Positions 16,038 to 23,494 of a stretch of 23,595 nt of DNA are shown here, one piece after another; positions within the stretch are counted from its first letter, which is position 1; each line of letters starts with the position of its first letter. The notes beneath the pieces were generated by a model that saw only the letters and a list, made by a program, of their open reading frames with translations, had not been told where the DNA came from and did not search any database. This DNA is from Alphaproteobacteria bacterium (lineage in GTDB: Bacteria > Pseudomonadota > Alphaproteobacteria > GCA-2731375), in NCBI GenBank assembly GCA_028281075.1, contig JANQKO010000601.1, positions 1-23,595 on the forward strand. Reading direction: 5' to 3'. The translations under genes and the position numbers were made by a program.

Positions 16038-16508
16038 TCAGGAAATCTCGAACACCGCGTCGACCTCGACCGGCACGCCGCGCGGCAGGGCGTTGCTGCC
16101 GACGGCGAAACGCGCGTGCCGGCCGGCGTCGCCGAACACCTCGACCATCAGGTCGGAAGCGCCGTTCACGACCTCGGGGTGCTGGGTGAAGTCGTCGGCG
16201 CAATTGACGAAGCCGCCCAGCTTGACGCAACGGACGACCCGGTCGAGGTCGCCGCCGCAGGCCGCCTTGACCTGGGCGATGATGTTGAGGGCGCAGATGC
16301 GGGCGATGTCCTTGCCCTCGGCCACGGAATAGTCCATGCCGACCTTGCCCGTGTGCTTGATTTCATCGCCGGTGAAGGGGATCTGTCCGGCGACGAAGAC
16401 CAGATTGCCGCTGATCACGAACGGCACGTAGTTCGCCGCCGGCGCGGGCGCGTCGGGAAGATCGATGTTGAGTTCTTGCAGGCGCGCGTCGGTTCTGCCG
16501 GCCACCAT
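16038..16508 (-). CDS. RidA family (YjgF/UK114-like) protein, paralogue 2
   Basis: This is the first gene of the minus-strand cluster. It has 156 aa from ATG 16508, chosen because AGAAGGAG lies at 16512-16519. The frame runs open to 16568, but that extension is Arg-rich and lacks family similarity. Segments PAANYVPFVISGNLVFVAGQ, GKVGMDYSVAEGKDIARICA, CVKLGGFVNCADDF and HARFAVGSNALPRGVPVEVD fit the YjgF-like branch, with a conserved Arg in HAR before the final strand. The family is trimeric and cytosolic, and removal of reactive metabolites is the likely theme, though the exact substrate is unknown. It is followed one base later by its paralogue. The promoter must lie in 16509-16698, shared with the divergent cyclase gene. 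Confidence 0.9.
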   Translation of the reverse strand: MVAGRTDARLQELNIDLPDAPAPAANYVPFVISGNLVFVAGQIPFTGDEIKHTGKVGMDYSVAEGKDIARICALNIIAQVKAACGGDLDRVVRCVKLGGFVNCADDFTQHPEVVNGASDLMVEVFGDAGRHARFAVGSNALPRGVPVEVDAVFEIS

Positions 16509-16637
16509 TCGTCTCCTTCTTCGGTAGGCGGAAAATGCCGTTGTCGGCGTCGTTGACGGGAGCATCATAATGACGGGACGCGGCGGGCCAAGCGGAAACC
16601 GAATGTTTCACGCTCGCAAAGAACGGAACGCGCACAT

Positions 16638-16667
16638 ATGTCTATCCCATGTATGTCCACCCCATGT
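16638..16667. repeat. tandem 15-bp direct repeat upstream of cyclase
   Basis: ATGTCTATCCCATGT (16638-16652) is followed immediately by ATGTCCACCCCATGT (16653-16667), identical at 13 of 15 positions. It lies in the divergent promoter region, 31 nt before the cyclase start. It may be a regulator-binding array. A 22-codon reading frame that starts at 16638 runs through it and stops at 16704-16706, just past the cyclase ATG, so a leader peptide is also possible. Confidence 0.45.
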
Positions 16668-16698
16668 TCGATGACGAGACGGCAGCGGGCGGTAATCG

Positions 16699-17964
16699 AT
16701 GAATGACGTCAGCCGGACACCTGATATGAGCGCCGCGGACGCGGCGCTCGCCGCCGGGTTGAGCGACTGGATCCTGGCCCAGGGGCTGCGCGGGACGGCG
16801 ATCCGCGACCTGATCGAAGGCTTCTGCGACAGGCTGTCGACGGCCGGTTTTCCGCTGCGCCGCGCGTTCGCCTCGTTCCAGACCCTGCACCCCCTCTATT
16901 CGGGCTATGGCTTCATCTGGCGCCGGGCCGAGGCGGGCGTCGAGGAGAACAGCTTCCTGCGCCAGAACATCACCTCGCCGGCCTGGACCGAGAGCCCGTT
17001 CTTCTACATGCTGGAAAACGATGTCGGCAGGCTGCTCGCCCGCCTGGACGAGCCGGCGGACCGCGAGTTCCCGGTCTACGACGATTTTCGCGCCGAGGGC
17101 GCCACGGGCTATCTCGCGCGGCTGGTCGGCTTCGGCGAGCTGGACATCAACAAGGACAAGTCGGGCGGTGTCGCCTATTCGTTCCTGACCGACCATCCCG
17201 GCGGTTTCACGGCCGCGCATGTCGCGGTTCTCGAACAGTTGATGCCGGTCCTGAGCCTGGCCATCAAAGCGCGGTCGACCTATCAGATCGCGACCGAGAT
17301 GCTGGGCACCTATATCGGCCATGATGCCGGGCAGCGGGTGTTCAGTGGCACGGTCGAGCGCGGTGACGTGCAGACCATTCGCGCGGTGATCTTCTTCGCC
17401 GATCTGCGCGGGTTCACCCGGCTCTCCGAGACCATGGACGGCGGCGACGTCGTCGCCATGCTGGACGACTACATGGACGCGATCGCCCGGCCGCTGCTGG
17501 CGCGGGGGGGCGAGGTGCTGAAGTTCATGGGCGACGGCCTGATGGGCACGTTCGAGATCGGCGAGGCCGATCCGGGGGACAGGTGCGAGGCGGCGCTAAC
17601 CGCGACATGCGGCGTGATGGCGGGGCTGTCGGCCTTGAACGCGGCCCGCCGGGCGGCCGGCCGGCCGGTGATGGCGCTCGACGTGGCGCTGCATCTGGGC
17701 GACGTGCTTTATGGCAATGTCGGATCGGAAAGCCGGCTCGATTTCACCGTCATCGGGCCGGCCGTCAACGAGGCCAGCCGCATGGAAGCGCTGTGCCGGC
17801 CGCTGAACCGCAGCCTGCTGGTGTCGGAAGCCTTCGCCAGCGCGGCGGCGCCGGGCTGCCGCGACCGGCTGGTGCCGATCGGCCGTCACCGGCTGCGCGA
17901 TATTCCCGGCGAGCGGGCGCTGTTCACCGCCGAAGTCGACGATTGCCCTGGCGCCGCGCCCTGA
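16699..17964 (+). CDS. soluble class III adenylate/guanylate cyclase
   Basis: This is a 421-aa cytoplasmic cyclase. An N-terminal region of about 215 residues without membrane helices (containing FASFQTLHPLYSGYGFIW and a long helix near LEQLMPVLSLAIKARSTYQI) looks like a GAF-type or related sensory domain of the kind seen in rhizobial and other alphaproteobacterial cyclases. The catalytic domain from about 225 shows FFADLRGFTRLSE (metal Asp235), KFMGDGLMGTF (metal Asp279) and RLDFTVIGPAVNEASRME (Asn357, Arg361). Pro354 replaces the more common Asp in IGD, a variation seen in this subgroup. It should therefore be active. ATP as substrate is inferred. Start ATG 16699 is reasonable, with ATG 16726 as an alternative. 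Its last 41 nt overlap the end of the diguanylate cyclase gene on the other strand. Confidence 0.88.
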   Translation: MNDVSRTPDMSAADAALAAGLSDWILAQGLRGTAIRDLIEGFCDRLSTAGFPLRRAFASFQTLHPLYSGYGFIWRRAEAGVEENSFLRQNITSPAWTESPFFYMLENDVGRLLARLDEPADREFPVYDDFRAEGATGYLARLVGFGELDINKDKSGGVAYSFLTDHPGGFTAAHVAVLEQLMPVLSLAIKARSTYQIATEMLGTYIGHDAGQRVFSGTVERGDVQTIRAVIFFADLRGFTRLSETMDGGDVVAMLDDYMDAIARPLLARGGEVLKFMGDGLMGTFEIGEADPGDRCEAALTATCGVMAGLSALNAARRAAGRPVMALDVALHLGDVLYGNVGSESRLDFTVIGPAVNEASRMEALCRPLNRSLLVSEAFASAAAPGCRDRLVPIGRHRLRDIPGERALFTAEVDDCPGAAP

Positions 17965-18682
17965 TATTGGCCTGCGCCGTGACCTCGACCCGCTGGCCCG
18001 CGCCGACGCGTTCGCGCTTGTTGGCGTACATGTCCTGATCGGCCCGCTGCAGCAGCGTCTCGGGATCGTCCTTGTCGCCATAGACGGCCGCCCCCATGCT
18101 CGCCCGGATCGGGATCGTGATGCCGTTATGGCGGGCGAACGAGCGGTTCAGGATGCGTTGCAGCGCCTGCGCGCGGTCGCCGCCGTTGGCGCCGTCGGCC
18201 TGCACCAGCACGGCGACGAACTCGTCGCCGCCGAGCCGGGCGACGATGTCGCTTTCACGGACGTTGGCGGCCAGCAGCGCGCCGACCTGCCGCAGTACGG
18301 CGTCGCCGGCGGCATGGCCCAGCCGGTCGTTGATCGACTTGAAATCGTCGAGGTCGAGATAGGCGAGGATCCCGGAGCCACGGTGCCGGCTGGCCAGGGC
18401 CAGCGTGCGCCGCAGCGTCTGCTCGAAGCCGCGGCGGTTGGCGAGCCCGGTGAGCTCGTCCGTTAGTGACAGCGATTCGAGATGCTGGATCCGGACCGAC
18501 TGGTCGGCGATGATGCGGCGTGCCTCCTCGGCGGCCGACAGCGCTTTTTTCAGGAGCGCCCAGGCGTCGACGTCGTCGCCCGGCTCGGCCGGCACCATGC
18601 TGGCCGGCGGCAGGCCGGCGAGCAGGGCGGATTCGGATATCAGCTTTTCCTCCGGCAACGACACGGCGGCTTGATGCGACAT
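17924..18682 (-). CDS. GGDEF-domain diguanylate cyclase
   Basis: It makes c-di-GMP from two GTP. The 252-aa protein has about 40 variable N-terminal residues, a helical/coiled segment (about 41-72, ending in RIQHLESLSLTDELTGLANR), and one GGDEF domain with LDLDDFKSINDRLGH (109-123) and the catalytic GGDEF at 151-155. RESD at 142-145, five residues before GGDEF, is an intact inhibitory I-site, so product feedback is expected. There is no transmembrane, PAS or receiver domain, so activation must come through the short N-terminus or partners. The start is ATG 18682, with AAGGAG at 18688-18693. The frame stays open far upstream to 19024, but that part is non-coding in character. The gene is convergent with, and overlaps by 41 nt, the nucleotide cyclase gene. 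Confidence 0.93.
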   Translation of the reverse strand: MSHQAAVSLPEEKLISESALLAGLPPASMVPAEPGDDVDAWALLKKALSAAEEARRIIADQSVRIQHLESLSLTDELTGLANRRGFEQTLRRTLALASRHRGSGILAYLDLDDFKSINDRLGHAAGDAVLRQVGALLAANVRESDIVARLGGDEFVAVLVQADGANGGDRAQALQRILNRSFARHNGITIPIRASMGAAVYGDKDDPETLLQRADQDMYANKRERVGAGQRVEVTAQANIRARRQGNRRLRR

Positions 18683-18897
18683 TGCTTCTCCTTCCCCCCA
18701 AGAACAACCAGGTACACGGTCCATCGTCGGCGTGTCCGCAAGTCGCTTCCCAATTAGCAATCGTTGTGCCAGTGGCAGAACCGCGCGAAACCGGGGCTTC
18801 CGGCGCCGCGCGCGGCAGGAATTGCCGTGAACGGACTGGCTGGACGGCAAATCCCGCCGGGTGGCGGGTGATCGTAATTCGCCACGCACCGCACCAT

Positions 18898-18921
18898 ATA
18901 CTAGGCTCGATACTAGGCTCG
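18898..18921. repeat. tandem 12-bp repeat containing a -10-like box
   Basis: ATACTAGGCTCG occurs twice without a gap (18898-18909 and 18910-18921). The first copy completes TATACT (18897-18902) and the second completes GATACT (18909-18914), so a -10-like hexamer is duplicated in front of the eipB-type gene, whose start is at 18957. I see no convincing -35 at the right distance. Confidence 0.5.
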
Positions 18922-18956
18922 ACCGGCCGGGCGGGGGGGATGTGGAGCTTATCCGC

Positions 18957-19757
18957 ATGAAGCTGTTTTCTTCGGTATTTGTTGCCGTTCTGATGGCGGT
19001 GGCGTCCGCCCACGGCGCGGGCATCGTGCTGCAGCCGCATCGCGCGATTTACGATCTCCAGCTTAAACGCACGGCGAGCGGCAGCGGTATCGAGCGGCTC
19101 GACGGCCGGCTGGTGGTGGAATTCCAGCCGGATTGCGAGGGCTACGGGTTCAGCCAGCGCATCATCATGCGGATGATGAATTCGGACGGTCAGGAAGCGG
19201 TGAACGACTTCCGCGCCGCGACCTGGGAAAACACGGCCGGCACGAAGTTCCGTTTCAATGTCCGCACCATGGTTGACGGCACCGTGGTCGAGGAAAGTAG
19301 CGGGCGGGCGCGACTGCGATCGCCGGGTGGCGCCGGCACCGTCGATTTCAACGATGATGCGACCGCCGGCGTGCCGTTGCCGGCGGGCACGGTGTTTCCG
19401 GTCGCGCACACGATCGCCATCCTGACGACGGCGAATGCCGGCGGCCGCGAGCTGGAGATCAAGCTGTTCGACGGGGCCGGCGCCGACGGCCGGTTCGACA
19501 CCTTTTCCTGGATCGGCCCGCGGGACGGCGGCCCGGCGCCGGCCGGCGACCGGTTCGACATCATCGCGGACATCGCCTCCTGGCCGGTGCGCATGGCCTA
19601 TTTCCCGTTCGGCGATCAGGTCGGAGTGCCGGACTTCGAGATCGGCTTCCGGCTGTTCGCGAACGGTGTCTACGGCGATATCGTGCTGGATTACGGCGAT
19701 TTCGCGCTTGACGGCACCCTGTCGCGCCTCGACCCCCTGCCGCGACCTTCGTGCTGA
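18957..19757 (+). CDS. EipB/DUF1849-family periplasmic envelope protein
   Basis: This 266-aa exported protein matches the DUF1849 family, whose Brucella member EipB is a periplasmic beta-spiral protein needed for envelope integrity. The signal peptide is MKLFSSVFVAVLMAVASAHG with cleavage near residue 21. The mature part begins with the family hallmark LQPHRAIYDLQL, then SGIERLDGRLVVEF and DCEGYGFSQR. Cys60 and the very last residue Cys266 are the only cysteines and correspond to the conserved disulfide pair known in EipB. ATG 18957 is preceded by GGAG (18944-18947), 9 nt away. The frame is open to 18861 but that extension lacks a signal. A tandem 12-bp repeat lies 35 nt upstream. It converges with dinB across a 9-nt gap. 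Confidence 0.9.
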   Translation: MKLFSSVFVAVLMAVASAHGAGIVLQPHRAIYDLQLKRTASGSGIERLDGRLVVEFQPDCEGYGFSQRIIMRMMNSDGQEAVNDFRAATWENTAGTKFRFNVRTMVDGTVVEESSGRARLRSPGGAGTVDFNDDATAGVPLPAGTVFPVAHTIAILTTANAGGRELEIKLFDGAGADGRFDTFSWIGPRDGGPAPAGDRFDIIADIASWPVRMAYFPFGDQVGVPDFEIGFRLFANGVYGDIVLDYGDFALDGTLSRLDPLPRPSC

Positions 19758-19766
19758 GAACGGCCG

Positions 19767-21062
19767 CTAAGGACCGTCGTCCGGCGGCCTGGATGGCTTG
19801 TCGCCGAGCGCGCGGCCCTTGGCGATGATGTCCGTACCGAACTTCGCCCGCACCGCGTCGACCGCCCGTTCGGCGCCGGCCCGGCGGCCGGCCAGGGGAT
19901 CGGCGAGATCGAGCGGGTCGGCGTCGTCGCCGGGCGTGATGTTGCTGACCCCGACGCCGAGCAGGCGATAGGCGGTGCCGTCCGCCTCGGCGGCCAGGAG
20001 ATCGCGCGCGGTGCGGTAGAGGACGTCGGCGAGCTGCGTGGGATTGGCCAGCCGGCGGTTGCGCGTGCGAATCCGGAAGTCGGCCGACTTCAGCTTGAGA
20101 ACGACGGTGGCGCCGGCCAGCCTCGACCGCTTCAGCCGGGCCGCCACCCGCTCGCACTGTCGCCAGAGAATGGGGTCGAGCGTCGCCAGCGCCGTGATGT
20201 CGCGCTCGAACGTGGTCTCCGAGGAGACGCTCTTGGTGGCGGCCCGCGGATCGACCCGCCGGTGGTCCTCGCCGCGGGAGAAGCGCGCCATGCGCTGGCC
20301 CATGGCGCCGTAGCGCTTGATCAGGGATGCTTCGTCTAGTTGCTGGAGCTGGCCGACCCGGCGAATGCCGTCGGCCGCCAGCTTGCGCTGCAGCGCCTTG
20401 CCGGCGCCCCAGATGATGCCGACCGGCTGATCGGCGAGGAACGCGACTGCCTCGTCGCGGCCGATCACGGCGAAACCACGCGGCTTGTCCAGGTCGGAGG
20501 CGATCTTGGCCAGGAACTTGTTGTAGCTGAGGCCGACGGACGCGGTGACGCCGACCTCGTTCTCGATCCGTCCGATGATGGCGGCCAGCGTCGCCGCCGC
20601 GCTGCGCCGGTGCAGGGCCTCGGTGCCGGTCAGGTCCAGAAACGCCTCGTCCAGCGACAGCGGCTCGACCAGCGGCGTGTAGCCGCGCATGATCGCGCGC
20701 ACCTCGCGGCTGACGGCGGCATACTTGTTCATATCCGGCCGGATGACGACGGCGTCCGGGCAGGCGCGCAGGGCCTTGAACATGGGCATGGCGGAGTGCA
20801 CGCCGTAAGTGCGGGCGACATAGCAGGCGGCGCTGACGACGCCGCGCCGGCCGCCGCCGACGACGACCGGACGGTCGCGCAGGCTAGGGTCGTCGCGCTT
20901 CTCGACCGTGGCATAGAAGGCGTCGCAGTCGATATGGGCGATCGACAGCCGGTTCAGCTCCGGGTGACGGATGAGGCGCGGCGAGCCGCAGGCCTCGCAG
21001 CGCGGCGCGCCGTCGTCGGGTTCGGCGAGACAGTCGCGGCAGAAGGCGGCCGCGCCGGTCAT
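19767..21062 (-). CDS. dinB: DNA polymerase IV with N-terminal zinc ribbon
   Basis: This is a Y-family translesion polymerase of 431 aa. It begins with a Cys4 module, CRDC (Cys8, Cys11) and CEAC (Cys22, Cys25), a zinc-ribbon extension I know from alphaproteobacterial DinB proteins and absent from E. coli DinB. The catalytic palm follows: AHIDCDAFYATVE (Asp45, aromatic steric-gate region Phe49/Tyr50) and PLSLDEAFLDLTG (Asp138, Glu139). SVGLSYNKFLAKIASDLDKP and the thumb/little-finger segments are complete. The start ATG 21062 overlaps the stop of the ROK kinase gene by 4 nt (ATGA). The frame continues upstream to 21503, but that part is opposite-frame read of the kinase gene. No LexA-type operator is evident because the gene lies inside an operon. 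Confidence 0.95.
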   Translation of the reverse strand: MTGAAAFCRDCLAEPDDGAPRCEACGSPRLIRHPELNRLSIAHIDCDAFYATVEKRDDPSLRDRPVVVGGGRRGVVSAACYVARTYGVHSAMPMFKALRACPDAVVIRPDMNKYAAVSREVRAIMRGYTPLVEPLSLDEAFLDLTGTEALHRRSAAATLAAIIGRIENEVGVTASVGLSYNKFLAKIASDLDKPRGFAVIGRDEAVAFLADQPVGIIWGAGKALQRKLAADGIRRVGQLQQLDEASLIKRYGAMGQRMARFSRGEDHRRVDPRAATKSVSSETTFERDITALATLDPILWRQCERVAARLKRSRLAGATVVLKLKSADFRIRTRNRRLANPTQLADVLYRTARDLLAAEADGTAYRLLGVGVSNITPGDDADPLDLADPLAGRRAGAERAVDAVRAKFGTDIIAKGRALGDKPSRPPDDGP

Positions 21063-21985
21063 GGCGCGTCGGCCGGCCAGAGCCAGGCGGCGCCGCGCAC
21101 GCCGCTGGAATCGCCATGCTGCGCCGGCGCCAGGCGGGTGGCGACCATATCCGAGAAGATATACGCGTCCCACAGCGCCGGCACGGTGCCATAGAGGCGG
21201 TCGATGTTGGACAGGCCACCGCCCAGCACCACGATGTCGGGGTCGAGGACATTGATGACCGTGGCGAGCGCCTTCGCCAGCCGGCGCTCGTAGCGCGCGA
21301 GGCTGGCCTCGGCCGCCGCGTCTCCGGCCTGGGCGCGGTCGGCGATGTCCTTCGCGGTCAGGTCCTGTCCGGTGCCGGCGGCATGGTCGGCCGCCAGGCC
21401 CGGACCGGACAGGAACGTCTCGATACAGCCACGCTTGCCGCAATAGCAGGCGGGACCGGGCGCCTCGCCGGCGTCCGGCCAGGGCAGGGGGTTGTGACCC
21501 CATTCGCCGGCGATGCGGTTCGGTCCGGCATGGACCCTGCCGTCGATGGCCAGCCCGCCGCCGGTCCCGGTGCCGAGAACGACGCCGAAGACCATGTCGG
21601 CACCGCTGCCGGCGCCGTCCACGGCCTCGGACAGGGCGAGGCAGTTGGCGTCGTTTTCCAGGCGGACCGGTTGTCCCAGCGCCTGGCGCAGGTCGCGCTC
21701 GAACGGCCGGCCGATCAGCCAGGTCGAGTTGGCGTTCTTGACCCGGCCGGTCGCCGGCGAGATCGCGCCCGGAATGGCGATGCCGATGCCGGCGACCTCC
21801 GACCGCGCCGCGTGCGCGGTGGCGTCGACCAGCTCGCGGATGGCGGCCACGGTGGCGTCGTAGTCGCCGCGCGGACTGCCGATGCGGCGACGCGCCCGCG
21901 TCTGGCCGTCGGGTCCGAGCGCCAGGGCCTCGATCTTGGTGCCGCCCAGATCGACGCCGATCCGCGCCGCGCTTGGTTCGCTCAT
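21059..21985 (-). CDS. ROK-family sugar kinase (fructokinase/N-acetylglucosamine kinase type)
   Basis: It phosphorylates a hexose, probably fructose, mannose, glucose or N-acetylglucosamine, using ATP. The 308-aa protein has the N-terminal phosphate loop GVDLGGTKIE (10-19), LENDANC with catalytic Asp112, GVVLGTGTGGG, and the ROK zinc site: GEWGHNPLPW (Glu161, His164) with CYCGKRGC (Cys180, Cys182, Cys187). There is no DNA-binding helix-turn-helix, so it is a kinase rather than a NagC/Mlc-type repressor. The exact sugar cannot be assigned. It is the first gene of a two-gene transcript, overlapping dinB by 4 nt, and is divergent from the methyltransferase gene with 45 nt between starts. Pairing with a DNA polymerase is metabolically odd and may be chance. 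Confidence 0.9.
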   Translation of the reverse strand: MSEPSAARIGVDLGGTKIEALALGPDGQTRARRRIGSPRGDYDATVAAIRELVDATAHAARSEVAGIGIAIPGAISPATGRVKNANSTWLIGRPFERDLRQALGQPVRLENDANCLALSEAVDGAGSGADMVFGVVLGTGTGGGLAIDGRVHAGPNRIAGEWGHNPLPWPDAGEAPGPACYCGKRGCIETFLSGPGLAADHAAGTGQDLTAKDIADRAQAGDAAAEASLARYERRLAKALATVINVLDPDIVVLGGGLSNIDRLYGTVPALWDAYIFSDMVATRLAPAQHGDSSGVRGAAWLWPADAP

Positions 21986-22030
21986 GTCGGCGGATTATAC
22001 CAGGGGAACGACGCAGGGGTTAGGCCGCCG

Positions 22031-22936
22031 ATGAACGAACTCGTCCGCCGATCCAGCGCGCCCTGGGCGTTCAGGCTGGCGAAGCTGCTGATCCGCGCCG
22101 GTCTGCCCGGCGGCTACCGGTTGCTGGACATCGCCCGGCGGCGGGCGTGGCTGGACTGTGTCGTGCGCTGGCCGGTCGGCGCCGGTATCGGGCTCGACGT
22201 GCCACTCTACCGGCCGGAGAATCCGTGGGACCGGCGGGACGTCCTGGCCTACGACCCGCCGCTCATCGACGATCTGGTCCGCGTCGCCGCCCGGTTTCCG
22301 GCACCATGTGTGCTGGTCGACTGCGGCGCCGACATCGGCACGATATCGGTCCTGGTCGCGGCCCGCGCGCCGGGATTGGCACGCATCATCGCGGTGGAGC
22401 CGAACGCCGCCGCCTTCCCGGTCCTGAAAGCGAACATCGCCGGCCTGCCGGTCGCCGGCGAGGTCTGCCGGGCCGGTGTCGGCGCGTCGGCGGGACGCGG
22501 CGTCCTGCGCAGTCCGCCGCATGACGGCTCGGCTCATGCCAGCTTCGTGGAACCGGCGACCGCCGGCGACATCGAGATCATCCGCGTCGACGATCTGGGG
22601 ATCGATCCGGGTGGCAGCGTCATTTTGAAGGTGGACGTGGAAGGCGGCGAGTTCGACGTGCTGAAGGGCGCCGCCGGAACGTTGCGCGCGGCCGGGGCGT
22701 TCGCGGTGTCGTTCGAGGCCCAGGTCGACCAGGCCCGGCGCACCGGCATCGAGCCGATGGAGATCCTGCGGTTCCTCTGCGCGATCCGACCGTGCCGCTA
22801 TCACGTCAGCGACCTGCCCGACCTGGTTCTGGACCCCGACCGGCCCTTTTTCGCGCAGATCGGCCGGCCGGAATCGTTCGGCTACAACATCCTTTGCTAT
22901 TCGGATCCGGTGACGGCCGACGGCCGGCCGGGTTGA
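22031..22936 (+). CDS. FkbM-family SAM-dependent methyltransferase
   Basis: This 301-aa predicted O-methyltransferase is of the type that modifies glycans, polyketides or lipids. The SAM-binding motif I is VLVDCGADIGTISVL (Asp97, Gly99, Gly103), motif II is AVEPNAAAFPVLKANI (Glu123), and the FkbM hallmark is ILKVDVEGGEFDVLKGA (Asp202, Glu204). About 85 N-terminal residues precede the domain. ATG 22031 is the natural start, with AGG at 22022-22024. The open frame extends back to 21116, but that part is opposite the ROK kinase gene and is a shadow. FkbM enzymes often sit in polysaccharide loci, but nothing here identifies a substrate. A small membrane-protein gene converges from the other strand 7 nt downstream. 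Confidence 0.9.
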   Translation: MNELVRRSSAPWAFRLAKLLIRAGLPGGYRLLDIARRRAWLDCVVRWPVGAGIGLDVPLYRPENPWDRRDVLAYDPPLIDDLVRVAARFPAPCVLVDCGADIGTISVLVAARAPGLARIIAVEPNAAAFPVLKANIAGLPVAGEVCRAGVGASAGRGVLRSPPHDGSAHASFVEPATAGDIEIIRVDDLGIDPGGSVILKVDVEGGEFDVLKGAAGTLRAAGAFAVSFEAQVDQARRTGIEPMEILRFLCAIRPCRYHVSDLPDLVLDPDRPFFAQIGRPESFGYNILCYSDPVTADGRPG

Positions 22937-22943
22937 ACCGGCT

Positions 22944-23186
22944 TCAGGTCACCAGGTCGATCAGGCGCGACAGGCGCCAGCGCCGGTTCACTTCATAAAT
23001 GGCCGCCAGGCTGGCCATCAGCAGCACCAGCGACAGGGCGAACAGGACGTCTTCCGAAAACAGCAGAACCCGATCCAGGAAATAGAGCACGGTCGAGCCG
23101 CCGAAGAACACCACGAACCACGGCACGAACCAGACCAGGAATATCAGCAGCGGCCGGATCAGATGGTATTTGATCGACAAACGCAT
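22944..23186 (-). CDS. small two-helix membrane protein
   Basis: This is an 80-aa hydrophobic protein of no family I recognise. The N-terminus MRLSIKYHLIRP is basic. A first hydrophobic segment spans about residues 13-42 (LLIFLVWFVPWFVVFFGGST and following), a second about 47-65 (LFALSLVLLMASLAAIYEV), and the tail is Arg-rich (NRRWRLSRLIDLV). By the positive-inside rule both ends would be cytoplasmic. Codon use fits the genome and the frame is intact, so I think it is real, but conservation is untested. It ends 7 nt from the methyltransferase stop. Its promoter must lie in the lower-GC region 23187-23450. Only GGCGAG, 8 nt upstream, resembles a ribosome-binding site. Confidence 0.65.
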   Translation of the reverse strand: MRLSIKYHLIRPLLIFLVWFVPWFVVFFGGSTVLYFLDRVLLFSEDVLFALSLVLLMASLAAIYEVNRRWRLSRLIDLVT

Positions 23187-23307
23187 GGGATAAGCTCGCC
23201 TCTACGCCGACACGCCGGTTTATTTGTCGCGGTGCAGTCCGTTGATACCATTCACCGCCAATCGGCGGGTGTGATCGACGAACGTCAAATTGGTTGCAAA
23301 AACAGCC

Positions 23308-23439
23308 ATGCGCGAAAACGCCACTAAAGAGTACGACGACTGGAATTTCTCTTTGGTTAAGGCGTTGGCCGTTTATGGTTTCTTTTTTCTTGTTGAGATT
23401 TTCTGCAATATGAAACGGCGATGTGTGACTTGTCTGTGA
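23308..23439 (+). CDS. candidate 43-aa small membrane protein (weak)
   Basis: This frame begins MRENATKEYDDWNFSLVKAL, continues AVYGFFFLVEIFCNM and ends KRRCVTCL. It has an acidic head, one hydrophobic segment (about residues 14-34) and a basic, Cys-containing tail, which is a plausible single-pass layout. Against it: no Shine-Dalgarno before the ATG, AT-rich codons unlike neighbouring genes, and the fact that T-rich DNA naturally translates to Phe/Leu-rich strings. I list it only so that it can be checked. Confidence 0.2.
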   Translation: MRENATKEYDDWNFSLVKALAVYGFFFLVEIFCNMKRRCVTCL

Positions 23440-23458
23440 GCGTCGTCACTCGGGCCGG

Positions 23459-23491
23459 CAGACCCGTTTTCGAACGGATTCTCAGAGTCTG
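23459..23491. other. hairpin with TTCG tetraloop
   Basis: CCGTT (23464-23468) and AACGG (23473-23477) enclose TTCG, a stable RNA tetraloop. An outer pair CAGAC (23459-23463) and GTCTG (23487-23491) can extend the stem across a 9-nt bulge. It lies just before a second hairpin, so the two may form a structured RNA or a tandem 3'-end signal. Confidence 0.45.
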
Positions 23492-23494
23492 TTT

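Noticed and set aside
21063..21503. N-terminal extension of the dinB frame
   Set aside because: It overlaps the ROK kinase in another frame on the same strand. DinB homology and the zinc ribbon begin just after ATG 21062.
21116..22030. N-terminal extension of the FkbM methyltransferase frame
   Set aside because: This part is antisense to the ROK kinase gene and has shadow composition. The family domain needs only the region from 22031.
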